A stretch of 64,000 nucleotides of DNA. Source: an uncultured Clostridia bacterium. GTDB lineage: Bacteria; Bacillota; Clostridia; Christensenellales; UBA1242. The notes below the pieces were generated by a model. It was not told the DNA's origin, did no database searches, and saw only the letters and a list, made by a program, of their open reading frames with translations. Location: the NCBI GenBank assembly GCA_934757855.1, contig CAKVLR010000001.1:186001-250000 (forward strand). The letters are read 5' to 3'. How positions within the stretch are numbered: position 1 is the stretch's first letter; every line of letters begins with the position of its first letter. This document shows positions 8,724 to 17,557 of the stretch, piece after piece. The position numbers and the translations under genes were made by a program.

Positions 8724-9440
8724 CTATCTACCAAATAAATATGAAATAAAACTTGAAATTCTGTTGAATACATTGTCGCTTGTCGTAATATTTGATGGAT
8801 TAGTTGGGGTAATGTCAATAGTTGTGCCACCGTTTAGGTCTTTCATTCCTTCGGGAACGGTACCTGTTTCGGTGGTAATTTTTCCATTTAAGTCTTGTAA
8901 CTCTTTTTCTTGCGCAAAAATTCCGTCTTGCGTTGCATCAATATCGCGATTGATTGCGCCTATGGAAAATATATTGCAAATAATCAAAGCAAGCAACAAT
9001 ACCGCGCAACACACGCCTGTCGTTAACCACAACTTCATTCGCCCATCCATTTTGTTTTTTTGCTTAGCAACAGATTTAGTTTCGTAAGACTTGATTTCCA
9101 AAGTCGGCGAAGTTGTGGGAGTTTCCACTACATCTTCATAGCGCTTACGCATTTTATTTAGACTATCTGAGTCACCAAAAAACGGATTTGTAATGGTTTC
9201 CACATTCCTTTTTGGGGTAGATTTTGGAGTGGAAACATATGCTTGCCTATCTATTTCATCGTAAGCCTTTTGTAAATTTTCAGCCTTGTGCGAATTGTCA
9301 AATCTCTCCACTTCGCGTTCAATTTCGGTCTTTGTAGGCTCGGTATTTTCCTTTACCCTTTCATCTATTAAATCTAAAATGTTTGTCGTTGGTCGCTCAA
9401 TGGTAGTAGTACTTGTGCCATCATCTTCTTTATATGACAT
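8724..9440 (-). CDS. FtsL/DivIC-like division protein
   Basis: This 238-residue bitopic protein sits between rsmH and the PBP gene, exactly where ftsL lies in most bacteria. The long N-terminal part (~145 residues) is charged, rich in Thr/Glu and probably disordered in the cytoplasm. One membrane helix follows (LWLTTGVCCAVLLLALIICN, ~146-165), then a short heptad-like stretch (AINRDIDATQDGIFAQEKEL) outside, as in FtsL/DivIC. The rest is a Thr/Gly/Pro-rich tail. Sequence similarity to FtsL is too low to see directly, so the assignment rests on topology and position. The cytoplasmic part is much longer than in Bacillus FtsL. The ribosome site is TAGGAG, nine bases from the ATG. Confidence 0.6.
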   Translation of the reverse strand: MSYKEDDGTSTTTIERPTTNILDLIDERVKENTEPTKTEIEREVERFDNSHKAENLQKAYDEIDRQAYVSTPKSTPKRNVETITNPFFGDSDSLNKMRKRYEDVVETPTTSPTLEIKSYETKSVAKQKNKMDGRMKLWLTTGVCCAVLLLALIICNIFSIGAINRDIDATQDGIFAQEKELQDLNGKITTETGTVPEGMKDLNGGTTIDITPTNPSNITTSDNVFNRISSFISYLFGR

Positions 9441-9469
9441 AATAATATACTCCTATTTTTTTAAATTTA

Positions 9470-10408
9470 TCACAATTTTTCCAGTACTCTCAATTTTGCA
9501 CTATGCGCGCGCGGATTTTGCTCACATTCGTTCTCTGTTGGTAGTAATGGTTTTTTATTGATTAATTTCACCTCGGCGTGATGATGACATACGCAAACGG
9601 GTAATTTTTTATCACAAATACAGTCGCTACTGAGGTAATTAAAAGCTTCTTTGACAATTCTATCTTCCAACGAATGAAATGTAATAATTGCAAGTCTGCC
9701 ACCCGTACGCAAACCATCACGCACCATACTGATTATCGCTTCTCTTAGACTATCCAACTCGCCGTTTACCTCAATTCGTATTGCTTGGAAAACACGCTTT
9801 GCTGGATGTCCCGCACTAAATCTAAATTTTGCTGGTACAGCATTTGAGATAATATCACTAAGTTGTTTTGTAGTCTTGATTGGTACTTTTTTGCGCTCAG
9901 TGCAAATAGCTCTTGCTATACTTTTTGCAAACTTTTCCTCACCATAATCACGAAAAATTCGTATCAAATCTGCTTCGCTATATGTATTTACCACAACCTC
10001 AGCGGTAAGTTTTGCAGTGCTATCCATAGCCATATTCAACTCGCCATCGTGCATATAACTAAAACCGCGTTCTGCATTATCAATTTGATAACTACTTACG
10101 CCCAAATCTAGCAAAATTCCATCAAGTCCGTCAATGTTATTTTCCGCCAGTACTTGTTTGAAATTTTTGAAATTGCTATGAGCAAAAATCATATGGCAAT
10201 CGTTATTTTTGAGATGTTCACTAGCAAAATTTATGGCTTCTGTGTCCAAATCAAACATAACTAGCCCGCCTGTTTTATCTAAACGCTTGGCAATTTCGCC
10301 ACTATGTCCGCCCCCGCCGAGAGTGCCGTCCATATACCAGCCGTTAGGTCGAATATTGAGCGCTTCTATACACTCATTCAATAAAACTGAAATATGTTTA
10401 AATTCCAT
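9470..10408 (-). CDS. rsmH: 16S rRNA (cytosine1402-N4)-methyltransferase
   Basis: RsmH (MraW) methylates C1402 of 16S rRNA in the P site using S-adenosylmethionine. The 312-residue length is normal. The N-terminal HISVLLNE and DGTLGGGGHS (SAM-binding loop, residues ~27-37) motifs, the LLDLGVSSYQ motif near 101 and the C-terminal FHSLEDRIVK motif near 240 are all present. A Cys-rich segment (CICDKKLPVCVCHHH) near 260 is a common variable part of the family. The start has AAGGAGAG upstream. It heads the division cluster; mraZ is absent, its place being taken by a metallophosphoesterase gene 46 bases upstream. Confidence 0.96.
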   Translation of the reverse strand: MEFKHISVLLNECIEALNIRPNGWYMDGTLGGGGHSGEIAKRLDKTGGLVMFDLDTEAINFASEHLKNNDCHMIFAHSNFKNFKQVLAENNIDGLDGILLDLGVSSYQIDNAERGFSYMHDGELNMAMDSTAKLTAEVVVNTYSEADLIRIFRDYGEEKFAKSIARAICTERKKVPIKTTKQLSDIISNAVPAKFRFSAGHPAKRVFQAIRIEVNGELDSLREAIISMVRDGLRTGGRLAIITFHSLEDRIVKEAFNYLSSDCICDKKLPVCVCHHHAEVKLINKKPLLPTENECEQNPRAHSAKLRVLEKL

Positions 10409-10453
10409 AACACTCTCCTTTTAAAATGCACTTATGCCTATCTATTTTTTCTA

Positions 10454-11155
10454 CTAGACTTCGCAAATTTCTACTAACTTGCAATTTACTTGGTCACAAC
10501 TAGTTAACAAATACTTGATACCGTTTTGCACTAGTTCCAGTTTGCAACGGCAATTTTTACCGTGTAAATGGCCATAGACTACTGTATCAACCTTGTACTT
10601 TTCACACAGCCTAGTAAAGTCCGATGGCAACATTTTTGCATTGAACGGCGGATAGTGTATCATTACTATTTTTTTGTCACCTTGCTGATACAACTTCTCC
10701 ATTGCCTGCAAACCTAGTTCCAGCCTAATAAGTTCGCGTTTGTAGATTTTTTCATCTTCTTCGTCTTTAAAATTTTTTTCGGGTACAGTCCAGCCACGCG
10801 TACCACAAACCACTACCCCCTCAAATCGCATTGCATCATTTTGCAAAGCATAAAGATTTGGCTTCAACGCTCCACGCACGGCGGTAATAGATTTCCACCA
10901 GTAATCGTGATTGCCACGCGTAATAATCTTTTTACCTTTTAAATTTGCGATTAAATCAAGGTCGGCTTGCGCTTCTTCGAGGTACATTCCCCAACTAATA
11001 TCTCCCGGTATTAGCACCAAATCATCTTCGCTGACTTTTTCCGCCCAGTCCGCACAAATTCGCTCGAAATGGTTTTCCCAGCCCGGACCAAATATATTCA
11101 TCGGTTTTTCAACATTAGTTGAGAGATGTAAATCACCTATTGCAAAAATTTTCAT
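10454..11155 (-). CDS. Calcineurin-like metallophosphoesterase
   Basis: This 233-residue cytosolic metallophosphoesterase has the full two-metal motif set: GDLHLS (residues ~7-12), GDISWG (~52), GNHDYWW (~81, with the catalytic Asn-His) and VYGHLHGK near the C-terminus. It resembles the small COG1768-type family of Firmicutes, whose substrate is not known. There is no signal peptide. It is co-directional with rsmH and 46 bases upstream, behind a near-consensus promoter at 11174-11202, so that promoter may drive the first division operon as well. The conserved HYPP and WTVPE stretches are typical of this subgroup. Confidence 0.85.
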   Translation of the reverse strand: MKIFAIGDLHLSTNVEKPMNIFGPGWENHFERICADWAEKVSEDDLVLIPGDISWGMYLEEAQADLDLIANLKGKKIITRGNHDYWWKSITAVRGALKPNLYALQNDAMRFEGVVVCGTRGWTVPEKNFKDEEDEKIYKRELIRLELGLQAMEKLYQQGDKKIVMIHYPPFNAKMLPSDFTRLCEKYKVDTVVYGHLHGKNCRCKLELVQNGIKYLLTSCDQVNCKLVEICEV

Positions 11156-11173
11156 ATCGATTCCTCATTTATA

Positions 11174-11202
11174 ATTATAATCAAATAAATGTTAAATTGC
11201 AA
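11174..11202 (-). promoter_or_regulatory. Sigma-A promoter upstream of the phosphoesterase and rsmH operon
   Basis: On the minus strand TTGCAA (11197-11202) and TATAAT (11174-11179) are 17 bases apart. This is the best promoter upstream of the first division-cluster unit. Confidence 0.6.
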
Positions 11203-11228
11203 GCATTTCACCTAAACTATCGCAAAAA

Positions 11229-11256
11229 TAAAAAGATACGCCCTTGATAGAGCGTA
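11229..11256 (-). terminator. Terminator after the conserved unknown gene at 11289
   Basis: On the minus strand TACGCTC pairs with GGGCGTA (one U-G pair) around a seven-base loop, followed by TCTTTTTA. Confidence 0.65.
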
Positions 11257-11288
11257 CCTATTGTAGAGATAAATCTTATGGCATTTGT

Positions 11289-11957
11289 CTAAGTTTCGTT
11301 AACATTCACTACGGCGATTGGATTTGTCGATGGGAACAATGGCATTTCAAAGAAGCCTTGACAAACATTTGTCGAAAATTCTTGACATTGAGGAATGTGA
11401 CAATAACCATAACTAGGCACTAACAATTCAGTTTCAGCGACAATTTTGATAATCATCATCACACAGCCCTCAACGGTAGCGATGTTTTCATCGAAAGTTG
11501 CTTGCGCTATGATTGCGCTTGCGACCAACTCCACTTTGTATGGAATGATTGACGCTTGCGGTAAAAATAGCACTACATCTTGCGGTAAAGACAATACACC
11601 TGTTGCTACACCTTGAACATTGTTTGCATCGGTATAAACAATCTCGATAGGAATATTAGCCGTAGCAGAAATGTGCGCAAAATTTGGTCGGTCATCAAAA
11701 CGCGTAATAACTACATTTGTTAGAGTTGGTAGCGTTGTTGTGCTTGATTGCCCAGACACAAAAGTCAACGGATAAGTTGGGTTTGCAGGAGTAAAGTTTG
11801 AAAGTGCGATTTGAGTATCTGTAATGTGTTGTTGTTTTAGACACGCATCAAATACTTTTTTCACTTGAATACAAACCTTTTCGCATAATCCGCGCAATGG
11901 GTTGCCGTTGATTGGCCCTGGTATCTGCTCAGTCCTAATACCTGAGAAAAAAGACAT
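11289..11957 (-). CDS. Conserved clostridial unknown next to spoIVA, probable sporulation protein
   Basis: The start at 11957 (MSFFSG) is set by GGAGG five bases before it; an ATG four codons upstream contains that ribosome site and is not used. The 222-residue protein begins with a polar stretch, then LRGLCEKVCIQVKKVFDACLKQ-like sequence (residues ~20-41), a Cys-patterned N-terminal motif I believe recurs in clostridial proteins of unknown role. The remainder is beta-rich with a short Cys-rich end (CHIPQCQEFSTNVCQGF). There is no signal peptide. Position beside spoIVA and a sigma-K-like promoter suggest a spore coat or late mother-cell role, but this is inference and I know no characterised homologue. 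Confidence 0.75.
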   Translation of the reverse strand: MSFFSGIRTEQIPGPINGNPLRGLCEKVCIQVKKVFDACLKQQHITDTQIALSNFTPANPTYPLTFVSGQSSTTTLPTLTNVVITRFDDRPNFAHISATANIPIEIVYTDANNVQGVATGVLSLPQDVVLFLPQASIIPYKVELVASAIIAQATFDENIATVEGCVMMIIKIVAETELLVPSYGYCHIPQCQEFSTNVCQGFFEMPLFPSTNPIAVVNVNET

Positions 11958-11987
11958 AATTACCTCCATAAGATTACCCGTACATTA

Positions 11988-12016
11988 TAGATTATGAAAT
12001 AGTGATTGATTTTGTT
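11988..12016 (-). promoter_or_regulatory. Candidate sigma-K promoter
   Basis: On the minus strand AACA (12013-12016), a 16-base spacer and CATAATCTA (11988-11996) match the Bacillus sigma-K pattern mACm-16/17-CATAnnnTA. The -10 lies about 31 bases before the ATG at 11957. AT-rich DNA can give chance matches. Confidence 0.4.
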
Positions 12017-12093
12017 AAAATATTATAACTTAATTTGAAATTTTACTAAAATACTAGTAATTTACCCCCAAAAAAGAAAAAGGCAAAAGCCTT

Positions 12094-13575
12094 TTACAAT
12101 AAAATACAAATAATTCCACCTTTGCCTTCGTTTACAATTCTCGTTAGAGCCTTGCGCATTTTCTTTTGCGCTTCAAGAGGCATTGCATTGATTTTACCTG
12201 AAATACCATCGCTCATCAGTTGGTGCATTGTCTTGCCAAACATATTCGTTTCCCAAATACCGTCTGGGTTTTGCGTTGCTTCCGATTTGAGATAATTTAC
12301 TAAGTCTTGTGATTGTTGCTCACTACCTACCATAGGGCTAACCTCGGTTTCCAAATCTACGCGCATAATGTGCAGACTCGGCGCAGTCGCTTTTATGCGC
12401 ACGCCGTAACGATTGTTGCCCTGCTTGACTATTTGCGGTTCTTCTAATTCTAGTTCATCAAAACTAGGTTGCACCACGCCGTAACCAGTTTCATTCACTT
12501 GCTCCAAAGCGGACTTCATTTTGTCGTAATGCACTTTTGCTTGCGCAAGAGAGCGAATTTGAGAGATTAAGTCAAAGTCATTGTTGATATTCATTCCACA
12601 CTGCATACTCAGTACTTTGTAAAAAAGGTTTTCCTTTGGCACAAGGTCGTACATAATCCGCCCTTGTCCCATTTCGACTGCGCTCAAAATTAACGGCTCA
12701 AACGCTTCGCTTTCCTCAAACATAACTGCGCCTTTGTCAAATTCGCCAATTTTAGTCACATTTGCACTCACTCTGCGCAATTCGTTTGCAACCTCAGTGA
12801 TAATTTCATTTTCAAAAGGTAATGCAGTCATCCACTGAGGCATATTGATTTCTACGCTCACGATAGGAAATTCTTGTAAAATTTTATCAAAAGTGCTAGC
12901 GACATCTTCTTGATTTAATTCCTGCGCATTGATTGCAAGCACGCCTACATTGTATTTTTGTTGAAGGCTTGTCACCAACTCCTTAGTTTCTGCCGATTTT
13001 GGTTTTGCGCTGTTTACTACCACAACAAAAGGTTTGTTATGCTCTCGCAATTCGCGCACAAGGCGTTCCTCGGCTGGCACATAATTTTGTCTTGCGATTT
13101 CACCAAAACTACCATCCGTTGTAAGCAAAATCGCCACATTACAGTGTTCGGTCACTACGCGTTGTGTGCCTAATTCGGCAGCCTTTTCAAAAGGCATTTC
13201 TTCTTGCGACCACGGCGTTTTTACCATTCGGGCTTTGCCGTCTTGAATATGCCCTTGCGCGCCCGCAACAAGATACCCCACGCAGTCAATCATTCGCACA
13301 TTTGCAAGCACATTGTTACCTAAATCTACACGAACGGCTGTTGCTGGTACAAATTTGGGTTGTGTAGTCATTATAGTTGCACCATCTGCGCTTTGTGGCA
13401 ATTCATCAAGGGCGCACGCGCGCAAATTTTGTTCCGATATATTAGGCAAAACAAATTGCTCCATAAATTTAGTGATAAAAGTCGATTTTCCCACGCGCAC
13501 TGGTCCCACAACACCAACATAAAGGTCGCCTTTTGTGCGGGTCGCAATGTCGTGATATATATCATAAGGGTTCAT
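12094..13575 (-). CDS. spoIVA: Stage IV sporulation protein A (spore coat morphogenetic ATPase)
   Basis: SpoIVA polymerises on the forespore surface using ATP to build the coat basement layer, anchored by SpoVM. The 493-residue length matches the Bacillus protein (492). The Walker A motif GPVRVGKST spans residues 24-32 with Lys30, and Walker B has Asp97 in MIDCVGY, the same positions as in Bacillus. The C-terminus ends GGIICILL, the typical membrane-surface anchoring tail. ATG at 13573-13575 was chosen: AAAGGAG lies eight bases upstream, whereas the GTG three codons earlier overlaps that site. A sigma-E-like promoter precedes it. No terminator is visible in the 125 bases before the next gene downstream beyond the A-rich tract at 12068-12090. 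Confidence 0.97.
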   Translation of the reverse strand: MNPYDIYHDIATRTKGDLYVGVVGPVRVGKSTFITKFMEQFVLPNISEQNLRACALDELPQSADGATIMTTQPKFVPATAVRVDLGNNVLANVRMIDCVGYLVAGAQGHIQDGKARMVKTPWSQEEMPFEKAAELGTQRVVTEHCNVAILLTTDGSFGEIARQNYVPAEERLVRELREHNKPFVVVVNSAKPKSAETKELVTSLQQKYNVGVLAINAQELNQEDVASTFDKILQEFPIVSVEINMPQWMTALPFENEIITEVANELRRVSANVTKIGEFDKGAVMFEESEAFEPLILSAVEMGQGRIMYDLVPKENLFYKVLSMQCGMNINNDFDLISQIRSLAQAKVHYDKMKSALEQVNETGYGVVQPSFDELELEEPQIVKQGNNRYGVRIKATAPSLHIMRVDLETEVSPMVGSEQQSQDLVNYLKSEATQNPDGIWETNMFGKTMHQLMSDGISGKINAMPLEAQKKMRKALTRIVNEGKGGIICILL

Positions 13576-13607
13576 AAGTTCCACTCCTTTAACAGTTTAC
13601 TTACCCT

Positions 13608-13637
13608 AATGTATGACTTTAATTTTGCTTATAGAAC
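13608..13637 (-). promoter_or_regulatory. Candidate sigma-E promoter of spoIVA
   Basis: On the minus strand CATACATT at 13608-13615 is an exact match to the sigma-E -10 (CATACAmT). A TTCTATA stretch 14 bases upstream is a weaker -35 match. spoIVA is a sigma-E gene in Bacillus, which supports the call. Confidence 0.6.
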
Positions 13638-13643
13638 ATTTAC

Positions 13644-13673
13644 AAAATAAAAAAACGCACTTTATCTAGTGCG
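13644..13673 (-). terminator. Terminator after the lipoprotein gene at 13686
   Basis: A CGCAC/GTGCG stem with an eight-base loop is followed by seven T on the minus strand. It isolates spoIVA from the upstream lipoprotein gene. Confidence 0.75.
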
Positions 13674-13685
13674 AGTTTTTATCAA

Positions 13686-15149
13686 TTATTCATTTTTAGC
13701 ATCGGTTTCTAGATAATCTGCTTCAAGCAGTTTACCGATAAAGTGGTAATATGGTGTGCTTCCATCTTCATCAGTTACTGAATAGTTTGCGTAGTGCATA
13801 TAGTAGTGTTCGTTGTATTTCACAAAGTAGAAAATCATATTGTTGCCAACATCAAAGTTGTTTACAATGTCACTCTTTGGAGTGTTTGCGCTAGGCACCA
13901 TTGTACTAGCCTCGCTATTTGCTGTTGTGTAGTTTATGCTTTTTAAAGTACTATCCGCAATGTAGTAAAGTTTGTCACCTTGAATAGATACAAGTTTGCT
14001 GATTACATCACTGCTGGCAATTTTTATAGGTGCTTCGTTTGCTTGCTTAAAGTAAGTGTTTGTACCATCGTAGTAGCAAATTGACTTTGCGTACTCGCTT
14101 GCAACAAGTGTGTAACTAGAAATTTTTGAAGTATAACTATCACTAGTAGATACAGGCAATGCAGAAATTTGCGTTTCGCTACTTGCGCTCAAAGTATTGT
14201 CCAAAGCATATACATATGGCGCTTGACTAGGGTTTGCAGAAATTTCTTTTGTGTAGTACAAGTATTCTCCACTTGTGCCTTTTATGGAATAAGTTGCGTT
14301 TTCTTCGCTCAAAATTGTAGCAGTTTCCTTTGTGTTAAGGTCAAAAGCCTTTAAAACCGTACCAGTTACGCTACTGTTTGCCTCATTTTCAAGAGTTTCG
14401 GTAAAGTAAATTTTGTGGTCGATAGTAGCCACGATATCGGTACTATTTGTGTATTTCGGCATAGCAACGCTTGTAGCCTTTTCGGTCAAAACTTTTTGCT
14501 CACGAGAGTTGCCCTTGATTGTAGTCAATACAACTTTTGTGTCATCTTTTACTAATTGATAAACTGTGTCGCCGATTTGGTACATAGTCATAGTTACTTT
14601 TGTATTTTCCGCTTTTGAGTCGTAAATAAGGTCAATTCCACCAGAACGGTCCAGTCTAGCGCGGTAAAAATGCAAGTATGATGACATAACTTTTAAATCA
14701 CCATCTTTGAGGTGGTTTGGTGTGGTATAATAAATGTAATCACCAAAGATAAATAAGTTTGAATACTCAAAACCCGCTACCTTTGGCACAATGATTTCCA
14801 AATCGTTTAATTCTTGCTTTTTATCGGTCTTTTTTACGCCCTCATCATCGTATTCAACATTCTTTTCAGTCACTTTACCTTGATTGAGTTTTACACGATA
14901 AATAGCAGATTGCTCAACTTTGCCATATTCGTTGGTTGTGCCAACATCGCTAGTGTCTATATAACCATTTGTAAAATATAAGTAGTCGCCCTTTTGCACG
15001 GCAATACCACCGTTTCCATACACTGTGTCGGTAGTCGCTGGGTTGTCACTCAATTTGCCTAGCCCGCCACAAGCCGCGAAGCCAAACACAACCACAGCAA
15101 ATAACGCTAAACACATAGTGCTTCTTTGTAAAATTTTTGAAATTTTCAT
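13686..15149 (-). CDS. Lipoprotein with DUF5050-like beta-propeller
   Basis: A 487-residue secreted lipoprotein. The signal peptide has an Arg/Lys n-region, a hydrophobic core and the lipobox FAAC (Cys at about residue 27), so it should be lipid-anchored to the outer face of the membrane. The mature part is a series of short beta-strand repeats with the recurring pattern DYLYFTNG / DYIYYTTPN / KIYFTETL / EYLYYTKE / KLYYIAD / NMIFYFVK, six or so blades, resembling DUF5050 and low-density-lipoprotein-receptor-like propellers. Ligand unknown. The ribosome site is AAGGAG, with its own terminator downstream. Divergent from the small gene at 15315. Confidence 0.8.
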   Translation of the reverse strand: MKISKILQRSTMCLALFAVVVFGFAACGGLGKLSDNPATTDTVYGNGGIAVQKGDYLYFTNGYIDTSDVGTTNEYGKVEQSAIYRVKLNQGKVTEKNVEYDDEGVKKTDKKQELNDLEIIVPKVAGFEYSNLFIFGDYIYYTTPNHLKDGDLKVMSSYLHFYRARLDRSGGIDLIYDSKAENTKVTMTMYQIGDTVYQLVKDDTKVVLTTIKGNSREQKVLTEKATSVAMPKYTNSTDIVATIDHKIYFTETLENEANSSVTGTVLKAFDLNTKETATILSEENATYSIKGTSGEYLYYTKEISANPSQAPYVYALDNTLSASSETQISALPVSTSDSYTSKISSYTLVASEYAKSICYYDGTNTYFKQANEAPIKIASSDVISKLVSIQGDKLYYIADSTLKSINYTTANSEASTMVPSANTPKSDIVNNFDVGNNMIFYFVKYNEHYYMHYANYSVTDEDGSTPYYHFIGKLLEADYLETDAKNE

Positions 15150-15314
15150 CTAGTACTCCTTAAAGTTAGCGAAAGTAAGTTTGCATAAAACATAACTTTC
15201 TATAATCTAATTTTTTAAGCATTGCCCATCACACAACAATGTTAAACTATCATATAATAACATTAATTCGAGTTTTAGTCAATTAATTCACGGTAAATAA
15301 AAGGATTTTTTGAT

Positions 15315-15593
15315 ATGAAAAAGTTTGAAATAGATGACAATTCTAGTTTTACCCCCACTCTACCCGCAAGCGAAACTCAAAATAGCGGTTTTGACTTAAA
15401 TAAAGTATTGCAAATTTTGCAAAAATTAAACATAACGGGCTTGTTTAAGCCTCAAAATATTGAAAAACAGCAAGAGCAAATGCCTCATATTCAGCCAAAT
15501 TTAATGGCGGGACAAAACTTGCGCAAAACGGTCGATACTATGCAAGCACATAGGCAATTTGTGGAAAATATGCGCGAAACAAAAAAGGAATAG
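15315..15593 (+). CDS. Small orphan protein, unknown
   Basis: A 92-residue polar protein with no signal or membrane segment and no family I recognise. The N-terminal ~25 residues are Ser/Thr-rich, followed by a predicted amphipathic helix (LNKVLQILQKLNI) and a Gln/Met-rich C-terminal half ending in a charged helix. A weak ribosome site (AAAGGA) lies upstream of the ATG, and its stop codon is inside a good terminator hairpin, which supports a real, independently transcribed gene. It is the only plus-strand gene between 1617 and 20475. Confidence 0.5.
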   Translation: MKKFEIDDNSSFTPTLPASETQNSGFDLNKVLQILQKLNITGLFKPQNIEKQQEQMPHIQPNLMAGQNLRKTVDTMQAHRQFVENMRETKKE

Positions 15594-15611
15594 CAATGCT
15601 ATCCTTTTTAC
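15581..15611. terminator. Bidirectional terminator between convergent genes
   Basis: AAAAAGGAATAGC pairs with GCTATCCTTTTT (one bulged A) around a three-base loop, with T-rich ends on both strands. It serves the genes ending at 15593 and 15619. Confidence 0.75.
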
Positions 15612-15618
15612 TAAATTT

Positions 15619-17335
15619 TTAGTCTAAAAAGTTGTGGTCACCACTGTCGGTGGCTTCATTTACATTTGTATTGTTAGTTTTTTGAAATTTTGCGGTAATC
15701 ACTTTGCCTTGAACCAAGTTATAAGGAATATCAACACTCAATTTGTTGTATGCAGTTAAATCTGTGCCATCGCTCGCGAACCAGCCCATAAAAGTGTAGC
15801 CATTAAAGGCAATCGCGCTGAGGTGAACTACACTTGTTTCATCTTCGGTATCAAAGCCATTTACGCGCGCCTCACCGCCAACTGTCGCATATACTGCGAC
15901 ATTTTCGATTTGCGTACCGCCACTGCTAATCACTGGTTCTTTGAGATTTTGCGAAAGTGTACCTACCGAAATTTTGAGAGTGATAGGTTTGTAAATTTCC
16001 TCAAACTTTATCAAAAATACATTTGTGCTATCTTTTGCGTAGTATGTAATTTTGCACGCAGAACCCGCTTTCCAAATATTAGCCATATAGTAGCCGATTT
16101 CGATTTCTACATTGTCAACGGTCACTTTGTACACGCGGTCGGTCGTACTGGTTGGCGCTACCATTACACTTACCACGCCATTTTGAGTGGCTTGCGTAAC
16201 GGTTGCGCTACCGCCCTCGACTGTTGCTGTAACTCCGCTCTCTATCTCAAAATATGCTACTAGTGTACTATTTGCGGAAATATTAAATTGTATAGGGTTT
16301 TGCGTGACCTCTTTTGAGTTTAACACAAATTTACTAAATTTGTAGCCACTATACGGCACTGCGGTGATTGTCGCTAACTCACCCTGCCCGTACTGCGTTT
16401 TCGCGCCGACTAGATAGCCGTTGCTATCGCTTGTGGAAGATGCGAGAGTGTAACCATTAAAAGTCCATTGTGCGACCGCTACTTGGTCGCTCCCCCAACT
16501 CCAAACAGTGTCCGCAGTGATAGCGGTAGAGCCGATTTTCCAACTTGCGGTATAGCCTTCGCGCGTTGCGCTAGGAATAATGCCGATTTTTTGCCCAGTG
16601 GTGACTTGTGTTGATACTATATCACCTGTACCGCCGTTGTAATCAAAACGCAAGTTGTATGTGCAAGGTCGTATCATACTACTATCTAGTGTGATTTTGC
16701 ATATGCCAACGGTGGCGTAATAATAGCGATAAGTGCGGGATATAGAATGAATTATTTTTCTTATAGTTGAATCTGTAGTAAAACTAGAGCCTGAACGGTT
16801 ATATTTTAAGTAATCAATATAAGTACTACTAGAACTCATATATGAAGTGCATTTGCTTAGAGCGGTAGATTGTGCGGAACTTAAACTAGAATAATCTTCA
16901 TTAATGCTCCCGAAAGTAGTGCCAAAATTAGCCTCGTTATTGCCCGTGCCAGTTACAGACCATACAAAGCGCGCATTAAAAGCTTCATTTACCCATTCAT
17001 AACCCGATTTTAAATTCAACCTAAATCCCCCATCCCAAGCATAGGTTGGATAATCAGACTCATATCGTTTAAATACATATGGCGCATCTATTGTACAACT
17101 ACTTATGTATGTATTATCATAGTAAACTTGTACTTGAATAGAATTATTAGTACTACAAATATCAGTTACTGTCACCACCCCTGAGGTTTCGCTGGCATTT
17201 GCAGGAGAGTCTGTATTGTCTAAAAATACAGAATGTTTAGAGGCTAAATAAGCGCCCCCCCCCCCCTAAGATTAGCGCTAAAACAACCGCTACAATCAAC
17301 GCACTAATAGTGACTTTTTTCTTTGTGCATTGCAT
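15619..17335 (-). pseudogene. InlB B-repeat-like surface protein, out of frame at a poly-G tract (probably phase-variable)
   Basis: The natural start is ATG 17333-17335, with AGGAGAG nine bases upstream. It encodes a signal-like segment (MQCTKKKVTISALIVAVVLA) and then runs into 12 G. With 12 G the frame stops at a TAA 15 bases past the tract; with 11 or 14 G it continues as GGGGAYLASKHSVFLDN and joins the 519-codon frame to 15619, giving a 571-residue protein. The body has a polar beta region, then Listeria-Bacteroides (InlB B-type) repeats: FDYNGGTGD and TREGYTASWK near the middle, FNGYTLASS, SGYKFSKFVLNSKEV, and FNGYTFMGWFASDGTDL near the C-terminus. No LPXTG or C-terminal membrane anchor is seen, so the N-terminal hydrophobic segment may anchor it. 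A sequencing error in the tract is the simple alternative. Confidence 0.75.
17255..17266 (-). repeat. 12-base poly-G tract (poly-C on plus strand)
   Basis: The only long G/C homopolymer in this AT-rich window lies within the coding start of the surface protein, directly after its hydrophobic signal core. It codes for glycines. Frame is open at 11 or 14 G and closed at 10, 12 or 13 G. Confidence 0.9.
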
Positions 17336-17557
17336 AATTTTTCTCTCCTAATTTTTATTTTTTGAGCGCAAAATATAGTAATTTTGCGAGTCAAAGTTGC
17401 CCGAATATTGTTAATTAATTATAACTTATTTTGCGCAAAATCTCAAACAAAATTACATAGTTTTTGTAAAATTTTGCAAAAATTTTGAGTTTTTTCGCTA
17501 TTTTTTGATAAATATGGACATTTTTGAACTTTTTTCGCAATAAAAAATGAAATTTTT

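Noticed and set aside
15823..16263. A 146-codon plus-strand frame inside the InlB-like gene
   Set aside because: Shadow of the real gene; Cys-rich, no ribosome site.
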